From Streptomyces sp. NBC_00554 (lineage in GTDB: Bacteria; Actinomycetota; Actinomycetes; Streptomycetales; Streptomycetaceae), in contig NZ_CP107799.1 in NCBI RefSeq assembly GCF_041431135.1, positions 9,564,501 through 9,628,500 of the forward strand: a DNA stretch of 64,000 nucleotides, given 5' to 3'. Below the pieces are notes generated by a model. It worked only from the letters and a program-made list of their open reading frames with translations. It searched no databases and had not been told where the DNA came from. Below, piece after piece: positions 58,142-64,000 of this stretch. Within the stretch, counting starts at the first letter, position 1. Each line of letters begins with the position of its first letter. The position numbers and the translations under genes were made by a program.

Positions 58142-59113
58142 GTGCGCTACAGAGAGCTGGGCCGCAGCGGGATCACCGTCTCGGAGATCGGCTACGGCGG
58201 CTGGGGTATCGGGCAGAACGCCTGGAAGGGTGCGACGGAGGCCGAGTCCGTTCGCGCTCTGCACCGGGCGATCGACCTCGGCGTGAACCTCATCGACACC
58301 GCCCGCGGCTACGGGCGGAGTGAGCACGTCATCGGCCGTGCCCTGCGCGAGCGGGCGGCGGGCGCCGACGGGGTGTTCGTGGCGACCAAGGCGGGACCGA
58401 AGATCCCGGCCGGCCCCGAGTCGCGCGGCGTCGACCCCATGGACGCCTACCCCGGATCGCACCTCCGCGAGAGCGTGGAGACCAGTCTCGCCGCGCTGGG
58501 CCTGGAGCGCATCGACCTCCTCCAGCTCCATGTGTGGCACGACGAATGGACCGGCCGCGGCGACTGGCTGGAGACCGTCGAGGCCCTCAAACGCGAGGGA
58601 AAGATCGGCCTGTTCGGCATCTCGGTCAACGACCATCAGCCGGACAACGCGCTCGCCCTCGTCCGCACCGGAGTCCTGGACACCGTCCAGGTCATCTACA
58701 ACATCTTCGAACAGGCCCCGTCGGACGCCCTGTTGCCGGCCTGCCAGGAGTACGGCGTCGGCGTGATCGCCAGGGTCGCCCTGGACGAGGGCGGCCTGAC
58801 CGGACGGATCAAGCCCGGCGTCACCTTCCCCGAGGACGACTGGCGCAACTGGTACTTCCGCGACGACAGGCCCGCCCAGGTCGCCCGCCATGTCGGCGCG
58901 ATCGTCGACGACTTGGGCATCGCACCGGACGAGATCGCGGGCACCGCCCTGCGCTTCGCCCTCGGCGGCACGGCCGTCTCCAGCGTCATCGTCGGCATGC
59001 GCGACGTCAGGAACGTCGAGCGGAACGCGGCGGTCGGAGACCAACCGCCGCTGACCGCCGAGCAGTTCGCCCTCCTGGCCAAGCATCGCTGGCAGCGCAA
59101 CTTCTACACCTGA
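58142..59113 (+). CDS. Aldo/keto reductase
   Basis: The 323-residue TIM-barrel protein starts MRYRELGRSGITVSEIGYGGWG and shows NLIDTARGYGRSEHVIGRAL (catalytic Asp and Tyr), VATKAGPK (Lys), LLQLHVWH (His) and GTAVSSVIVGMRDVRN for NADPH binding. It should oxidise or reduce a sugar or aldehyde with NADP. GTG 58142 follows the GH51 stop by one base. It probably handles a monosaccharide freed by the surrounding glycosidases. Confidence 0.92.
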   Translation: MRYRELGRSGITVSEIGYGGWGIGQNAWKGATEAESVRALHRAIDLGVNLIDTARGYGRSEHVIGRALRERAAGADGVFVATKAGPKIPAGPESRGVDPMDAYPGSHLRESVETSLAALGLERIDLLQLHVWHDEWTGRGDWLETVEALKREGKIGLFGISVNDHQPDNALALVRTGVLDTVQVIYNIFEQAPSDALLPACQEYGVGVIARVALDEGGLTGRIKPGVTFPEDDWRNWYFRDDRPAQVARHVGAIVDDLGIAPDEIAGTALRFALGGTAVSSVIVGMRDVRNVERNAAVGDQPPLTAEQFALLAKHRWQRNFYT

Positions 59114-59166
59114 CAAGCGCCGCCGCCCCCGGTCCGCCCGCCCAGAACCGAGAAGGAGCCCCAGCA

Positions 59167-60111
59167 GTGACCTCGCCCCTCGCCCCCGCCGCCCCGCTCT
59201 TCCGGGATCCGGTCCACGACGGTGCCGCCGACCCGACCCTGATCCGCGACCGGGAGTCCGGCGACTGGTGGATGTTCTACACCGCCCGCCGGGCGAACCT
59301 CACCACCGAGGGCGTCGGCTGGGTGCACGGCACCGACATCGGCATCGCCACCAGCGCGGACGACGGCCGTACCTGGACCTACCGCGGCATCGCCCAGGGC
59401 CTGGCCCACGAGCCGGGCCGCAACACCTACTGGGCGCCGGAGATCCTCTGGCACGACGGCAGTTACCACATGTACGTCTCGTACGTCCCCGGAGTGCCCA
59501 CCGACTGGGACGCCGACCGGCACATCCTGCACCACACCTCCCAGGACCTCCTGAACTGGCGCTTCGAGTCGGTCCTGGACCTGTCCAGCGACCGGGGCAT
59601 CGACGCCTGCGTATGGCCACTGCCCGACGGGAGCTGGCGTATGTGGCACAAGGACGAGGCCGACGGCAACCGCATCCACGCGGCGGACTCGCCCGACCTG
59701 TTCCACTGGCGGCCCCTCGGCCGCGCACTGGACGACCAGGCACAGGAAGGGCCCAACGTCTTCTCGCACCACGGCAGTTACTGGATGATCACCGACTTCT
59801 GGTCCGGGCTGCTGGTCTACCGCTCCGACGACCTGACCAGCTGGGTGCGGCAGGACGAGCCGCTCCTGGCGGGCAGGGGCAGCCGTCCGGGCGACGAGGC
59901 GATCGGCCATCACGCCTTCGCGCTCTCCCAGGGCGACGACGCGTACCTCTTCTACTTCACACACCCCGCCGACGGGCAGCGGTCCTGCGTTCAGGCCGCC
60001 CCGCTGACGGTGCGAGACGGCCGGCTGTGCTGCGAGCGGGACGCGGCATTCGGCCTGAGTCTGCGGGCGGATCGTACGCCCGCGCTGCGGGGCGGCGACG
60101 TGCCGTCCTGA
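59167..60111 (+). CDS. GH43-like five-bladed beta-propeller glycosidase
   Basis: The 314-residue protein has the propeller pattern of GH43/GH117-type enzymes: DGAADPTLIRD (likely base Asp), WWMFYTARRAN, YWAPEILWHDGSYHMYVSY, and QEGPNVFSHHGSYWMITDFW (likely acid Glu). Typical substrates are arabino- and xylo-oligosaccharides or anhydro-sugars. No signal peptide. GTG 59167 has AAGGAG before it, 53 bases after the reductase. Confidence 0.87.
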   Translation: MTSPLAPAAPLFRDPVHDGAADPTLIRDRESGDWWMFYTARRANLTTEGVGWVHGTDIGIATSADDGRTWTYRGIAQGLAHEPGRNTYWAPEILWHDGSYHMYVSYVPGVPTDWDADRHILHHTSQDLLNWRFESVLDLSSDRGIDACVWPLPDGSWRMWHKDEADGNRIHAADSPDLFHWRPLGRALDDQAQEGPNVFSHHGSYWMITDFWSGLLVYRSDDLTSWVRQDEPLLAGRGSRPGDEAIGHHAFALSQGDDAYLFYFTHPADGQRSCVQAAPLTVRDGRLCCERDAAFGLSLRADRTPALRGGDVPS

Positions 60112-60151
60112 CGGATCCGCAACACCCCACCGAAGGGCAAAGGAGCCCGAC

Positions 60152-61837
60152 GTGACAGAAAGAGCCGCACAGCCGAAAGGCACCACCCGTCGCAACCTAC
60201 TGAAAGCCGCCACCGGTGTCGGCGTCGCAGCCCTCGCCAGCCCGCTGTTAACGGCGAGCCCGGCCTCGGCCGCGGTCGTCCACCCCGGAATGCTGCACAC
60301 CGCAGCCGACTTCACCCGAATGGCCTCCAAGGTCAGCGCAGCCGCCCAGCCCTGGCAGGACGGCTGGGCCGTGCTGATCGCCAACTCCCACTCGCTGCCC
60401 ACCTACACGGCCAACCCGCAGGCGACGATCTACCGGGGCTCCGGCACCCCGGAGAACTACGGCATCCTGTACAACGACATCGCAGCCGCCTACCAGAACG
60501 CGCTGCGCTGGAAGATCCAGGGCGCCGGCGAGCACGGCAACGCGGCCCGCGACATCCTCAACGCCTGGTCGTCCACGCTCACGACGCTCGACGGCTCCGC
60601 CGACCGGTTCCTGTCCTCGGGCATCTACGGCTACGAGTTCGCCAACGCGGCCGAGATCATGCGGGGCTACAGCGGCTTCGACCTCACCGCGTTCCAGAAC
60701 CTGATGCGGAACGTGTTCTACCCGCTCAGCAACGACTTCCTGGTCAACCACAACGGTGCGTACATCACCAACTACTGGGCCAGCTGGGACCTGTGCAACA
60801 TCGCCTGCGTCCTGGCCACCGGCATCCTCTGCGACGACCAGGCCAAGATCGACCAGGCCATCACGTACTTCCAGTCCGGCGCAGGCATGGGCGCCATCGC
60901 GAACGCCATCCCCTATGTGTACAACGACCAGGGCCTGGCGCAGTGGCAGGAGAGCGGCCGCGACCAGGGGCACTCCATGCTGGGCATCGGCCTGATGGCC
61001 AGCATCTGCGAGATGGCTTGGCACCAGGGCTACGACCTGTACGGCTACGACAGCAACCGCTTCATGAAGGCGATCGAGTACGTCGCCCGCTACAACCTCG
61101 GCGAGGACGTCCCCTTCACCGACTACACCTGGCACTACGGCGCCCCCGGCGTCTGGGAGGGCTGGCAGACCTTCACCGAGCCGTCCACCGCCAGCCGGGC
61201 TCAGGTCCGGCCCATCTGGGCGCAGCTGTACAACCACTACGCCGTGCGCAGGGGCCTATTCGTACCCAACACCGCCGCATTCGCCAAGATCGTCGAACCC
61301 GAGGGCGGGGGAGGTGACTACGGCTCGACGAGCGGCGGCTACGACCACCTCGGCCTCACCCAGCTGACCTCCACCGAACAGACCCGAACCACCCTGCCCA
61401 CCGGGGCGACCCGCTCCCTCCAGTCGGTCAACTACCCGACGTACTACGCCTCGTACGGCACCGACAGCCTGGGTGCCTTGACTCAGGTCACCTCCAGCAG
61501 CTCGTCGACGGTCAAGCAGCAGGCCGGCTACACCATCGTGGCCGGCCTCGCCGACTCGGCGGGCTACTCCCTCCGGGCGTCGGACGGCCGCTATCTGCGC
61601 CACTACGCCTTCCGCGTCGAGCTGGGCACCAGCGACGGCACGGACGCCTTCAACGAGGACGCCACCTTCTACGCACTGGCCGGCTCCACGAGCGGATCGG
61701 TGCGTCTGGTGTCCCACAACTTCCCTGGCCGCTGCATCCGCCACCGGAACTACGAGTTGTGGGTGGACACCTACGACCTCGTCTCCGGCACCTTCCCGGC
61801 CGACAGCTCCTTCACCCCCGTCACCGCCTGGGCCTGA
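60152..61837 (+). CDS. Exported alginate-lyase-like protein with C-terminal AbfB domain
   Basis: The 561-residue protein has a Tat signal (TRRNLLKAATGVGV) and a lyase-superfamily domain starting HPGMLHTAADFTRM, highly similar in layout to the protein at 38844. A C-terminal AbfB beta-trefoil (about 425-561) contains GRYLRHYAFRVELGTSDGT, very close to the AbfB domain of the sigma factor at 40475. It should act outside on an arabinose-decorated polysaccharide. GTG 60152 follows AAAGGAG. It lies 40 bases after the GH43-like gene. Confidence 0.9.
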   Translation: MTERAAQPKGTTRRNLLKAATGVGVAALASPLLTASPASAAVVHPGMLHTAADFTRMASKVSAAAQPWQDGWAVLIANSHSLPTYTANPQATIYRGSGTPENYGILYNDIAAAYQNALRWKIQGAGEHGNAARDILNAWSSTLTTLDGSADRFLSSGIYGYEFANAAEIMRGYSGFDLTAFQNLMRNVFYPLSNDFLVNHNGAYITNYWASWDLCNIACVLATGILCDDQAKIDQAITYFQSGAGMGAIANAIPYVYNDQGLAQWQESGRDQGHSMLGIGLMASICEMAWHQGYDLYGYDSNRFMKAIEYVARYNLGEDVPFTDYTWHYGAPGVWEGWQTFTEPSTASRAQVRPIWAQLYNHYAVRRGLFVPNTAAFAKIVEPEGGGGDYGSTSGGYDHLGLTQLTSTEQTRTTLPTGATRSLQSVNYPTYYASYGTDSLGALTQVTSSSSSTVKQQAGYTIVAGLADSAGYSLRASDGRYLRHYAFRVELGTSDGTDAFNEDATFYALAGSTSGSVRLVSHNFPGRCIRHRNYELWVDTYDLVSGTFPADSSFTPVTAWA

Positions 61838-61915
61838 TCGCACAACCCGGCCCACCATCCAGCCGCCGCCCGAGTTCCCCGCGGGCGGCGGCCCCCAGAA
61901 AGGGATACCCCCGAC

Positions 61916-63694
61916 ATGAGCCTCCCCGAATCCCCCCTGTCACGCCGGACGCTGTTGCACGCCGCTGGTGCCGTAGCCGTCGCCGGCTACGTGTCGAGCC
62001 TGACGAGCCCTGTGCAGGCGGCGGACGCATCGGACTCCGCCAACCAAGTGGCGACCTACTCCATCCCCGACGACATCGCCACGAACGACAGCTTCGCCGT
62101 CAAGGTGAGAACCCCAGGCGGCACCTGGAAGGCAGTCGACGTCTACCGCGCGAGGTTCATGACCATCGATCCGAGAACAGGAAGCGGCACCACACAGAAC
62201 TCGTCCATGGCGTACTTCGACTTCTCGGGCGAGGTCCAGGTCTCGGTCACCTACACCCAGGACACGGCTCGGAAGGCCAGGATTCGCCCCACTTCGTACG
62301 ACATCGCGCACAAACTGGACAAGAGCAGCGGCACCCTGACCTTCAGCCTCACCGAACCGCGCAACCTGTCCATCGAGTTCAACGAGGACCTCTTCGACAA
62401 CCTCCAGCTGTTCGCCGGAGCGATCGACACCAATCCGCCCAGCGAGGACGACCCGGACGTCATCTACTTCGGCCCCGGCGTGCACGCCCCCTCGGACGGC
62501 AAGGTCACGGTGCCCAGCGGCAAGACCGTCTACCTGGCCGGCGGCGCGGTGCTCAAGGCACGCGTCGTCTTCGACCACGTCCAGAACGCCAAGCTGCTGG
62601 GCCGGGGCCTGGTCTACGAGGCACCCAACGGGGGCGCCTGCGGCGTCGACTACTGCGAGAACATCGAGATCGACGGCGTCACGATGATGCTCCCTTGGGG
62701 CCACTCCATCAGCGCCGGACAGACCAAGAACCTCACCATCCGCAACCTTCGCTCGATGTCCGCCACGGGCTGGGGCGACGGCATCGACCTGTTCTGCTGC
62801 CAGGACGTGGTGATCGACGGCGTGTTCATGCGCAACTCCGACGACTGCGTCGCCGTCTACAACCATCGCTGGGACTTCGTCGGCGACAGCAGCAACATCG
62901 TCGTCAAGAACTCCACGCTGTGGGCCGACGTGGCGCACCCGGTCAACATCGGCACGCACGGCAACACCGACAACCCCGAGACCATCGAGAACGTCACCTT
63001 CAAGAACATCGACATCCTCGACCATCGCGAACCACAACTCGACTACCAGGGCTGCTTCGCACTCAACGCCGGGGACAGCAACCTCATCCGCAACGTCCGC
63101 ATCGAGGACGTCCGCGTGGAGGACTTCCGTTGGGGACAACTCATCAACATGCGGGTGATGTTCAACAAGTCGTACAACACCTCCGCCGGCCGCGGCATCG
63201 AGATGGTCTACATCAAGGACCTCAGCTACACCGGGACCCACGCCTCCACCTCGCACATGGTGGGCTACGACGCGGACCACGCCATCAAGGACGTCATCTT
63301 CGAGAACCTCGTCATCAACGGGACGCTCGTCTCCGACACCGACGGCCACGCCTCCTGGTACAAGACCTCGGACTTCGTCCCGATGTACACCAACGAGCAT
63401 GTCTCCAACCTGAAGTTCGTCGACTCCGGGGCCTCGCTCACCGCAGTGCTGCCCGCGATCAGCAGCGCGGACTCCGTGACCGGGAACGCCGGTTCCGACT
63501 TCGCCTACACCATCGAGGCGTCCAACCACCCGTACGCCTTCGCGGCCACCGGCCTGCCGGACGGCCTGACCGTGAACAAGTCCACCGGAGCCATCTCGGG
63601 CAAGCCCACGGACACCGGCACCTCGTCCGTCGAGCTCAGTGCCACCAACGCCGTCGGCACCGGCACCCGGACCCTCACCCTGGTGGTGGGCTGA
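61916..63694 (+). CDS. Exported pectin-lyase-fold glycosidase (GH28/GH49-like) with Ig-like tail
   Basis: The 592-residue protein has a Tat signal (SRRTLLHAAGAVAV), an N-terminal beta domain (about 40-185), a right-handed beta helix (about 190-500) with GWGDGIDLFCCQDVVIDGVF, MRNSDDCVAVYNHRW (paired Asp as in GH28/GH49) and THGNTDNPETIENVTF, and a final putative Ig domain (FAATGLPDGLTVNKSTGAIS). It probably cleaves a backbone or side-chain bond outside the cell; pectic or glucan substrates are both possible. AAAGGGATA precedes ATG 61916. Confidence 0.85.
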   Translation: MSLPESPLSRRTLLHAAGAVAVAGYVSSLTSPVQAADASDSANQVATYSIPDDIATNDSFAVKVRTPGGTWKAVDVYRARFMTIDPRTGSGTTQNSSMAYFDFSGEVQVSVTYTQDTARKARIRPTSYDIAHKLDKSSGTLTFSLTEPRNLSIEFNEDLFDNLQLFAGAIDTNPPSEDDPDVIYFGPGVHAPSDGKVTVPSGKTVYLAGGAVLKARVVFDHVQNAKLLGRGLVYEAPNGGACGVDYCENIEIDGVTMMLPWGHSISAGQTKNLTIRNLRSMSATGWGDGIDLFCCQDVVIDGVFMRNSDDCVAVYNHRWDFVGDSSNIVVKNSTLWADVAHPVNIGTHGNTDNPETIENVTFKNIDILDHREPQLDYQGCFALNAGDSNLIRNVRIEDVRVEDFRWGQLINMRVMFNKSYNTSAGRGIEMVYIKDLSYTGTHASTSHMVGYDADHAIKDVIFENLVINGTLVSDTDGHASWYKTSDFVPMYTNEHVSNLKFVDSGASLTAVLPAISSADSVTGNAGSDFAYTIEASNHPYAFAATGLPDGLTVNKSTGAISGKPTDTGTSSVELSATNAVGTGTRTLTLVVG

Positions 63695-63695
63695 C

Positions 63696-64000
63696 ATGGC
63701 GAGACGCTTCAGCCGCCGGTCGTTCCTGGGCGGCACCGGGACCATGACCGCATCCGTTGTCGCCGCAGCCGGTCCCACCACACTCCTCGCGTCGGGCACG
63801 GCGCACGCCGAGATACCCGTGGAGGACGGGGCCGCCGGCTTCACCTTCGCCCACCCGGGGATCCTGCACACCCAGGAGGACCTCGACCGTATGAGAACCG
63901 CGGTCGCCGCCCAGGAGGACCCGGTCTACTCGGGATACCAGGCCATGGCCGCGGACAGCCGGTCCTCCTACGACTACACGGCGGCGAACACCGGCCAGAT
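63696..64000 (+). CDS. Exported alginate-lyase-like protein, 3' end cut off by the window
   Basis: About 101 residues are present. A Tat signal (SRRSFLGGTGTMTAS) leads to FTFAHPGILHTQEDLDRM, the same opening as in the lyase-like proteins at 38844 and 60152 (HPGMLHTQADFDRM, HPGMLHTAADFTRM). ATG 63696 starts one base after the GH28/GH49-like stop. It is a third paralogue in one locus; whether it has an AbfB or sortase part is outside the window. Confidence 0.8.
   Translation, partial: MARRFSRRSFLGGTGTMTASVVAAAGPTTLLASGTAHAEIPVEDGAAGFTFAHPGILHTQEDLDRMRTAVAAQEDPVYSGYQAMAADSRSSYDYTAANTGQ

Overview
The window looks like a chromosomal segment of a Streptomyces or a close relative. It is very GC-rich, GTG starts are common, and genes are tightly packed with ATGA/GTGA stop-start overlaps. 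It carries a PAS/GAF/SpoIIE phosphatase, many Tat signals, an LAxTG sortase signal, and LacI, ROK, IclR and TetR regulators typical of that genus. No rRNA, tRNA, CRISPR array or complete insertion sequence was seen. All functional calls are read from the sequence; no database search was possible.

Region 1 (1-15,850). The 3' end of a 3-hydroxyacyl-CoA dehydrogenase gene converges on a large PAS/GAF/SpoIIE phosphatase gene. Upstream of the phosphatase lies a minus-strand operon of eleven genes in about 12 kb, most of them overlapping or nearly so. In transcription order they are: PhyH-type Fe(II)/2-oxoglutarate dioxygenase, a small SCP2-like protein, glutamine-synthetase-like ligase, zinc alcohol dehydrogenase, class-I-amidotransferase-like gamma-glutamyl hydrolase, aldehyde dehydrogenase, imine-reductase-like protein, MDR oxidoreductase, DapB-like reductase, saccharopine-dehydrogenase-like reductase, and acyl-CoA ligase. 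The middle genes spell out a gamma-glutamylation route for an amine or amino alcohol. The flanking oxygenase, imine reductase and two further reductases make the whole combination unusual.

Region 2 (15,850-25,000). An alpha/beta hydrolase gene is separated from a sugar ABC importer by a 158-bp palindromic MITE-like element. Divergent from the importer are a 2-hydroxyacid dehydrogenase and a LacI regulator. Three similar sites with an ACGTTT-type core suggest one LacI regulon. Two decayed genes lie here: an antibiotic-biosynthesis-monooxygenase-like gene, and a P450 remnant without its heme cysteine.

Region 3 (25,000-38,750). This is an aromatic/hydroaromatic catabolic block: type II dehydroquinase, IclR regulator, and a plus-strand operon for meta-cleavage (hydratase, acetaldehyde dehydrogenase, aldolase, 4-oxalocrotonate decarboxylase, tautomerase, CMD-family protein, extradiol dioxygenase, TIM-barrel protein resembling dehydroshikimate dehydratase). 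It is followed by a ROK regulator with an abnormal C-terminus, a type B carboxylesterase, an MHS-type transporter, a shikimate-dehydrogenase family protein and a TetR regulator. Together they suggest import of quinate/shikimate-like compounds, conversion to protocatechuate and ring cleavage. No hydroxymuconic semialdehyde dehydrogenase lies in the block.

Region 4 (38,800-64,000). This is a polysaccharide-utilisation locus, probably for arabinose- and galactose-containing plant polymers. A Tat-exported, sortase-anchored lyase-like protein is divergent from an ECF sigma factor that also carries a zinc-finger anti-sigma module, a transmembrane segment and an AbfB sugar-binding domain. Then come intracellular GH95 and GH2 enzymes, a LacI regulator with three ACCGGT-centred sites, a sugar ABC importer, GH51, GH31, a second multidomain GH51, aldo/keto reductase, GH43-like enzyme, an exported lyase with its own AbfB domain, an exported GH28/GH49-like enzyme, and the start of a third lyase-like gene cut by the window end.
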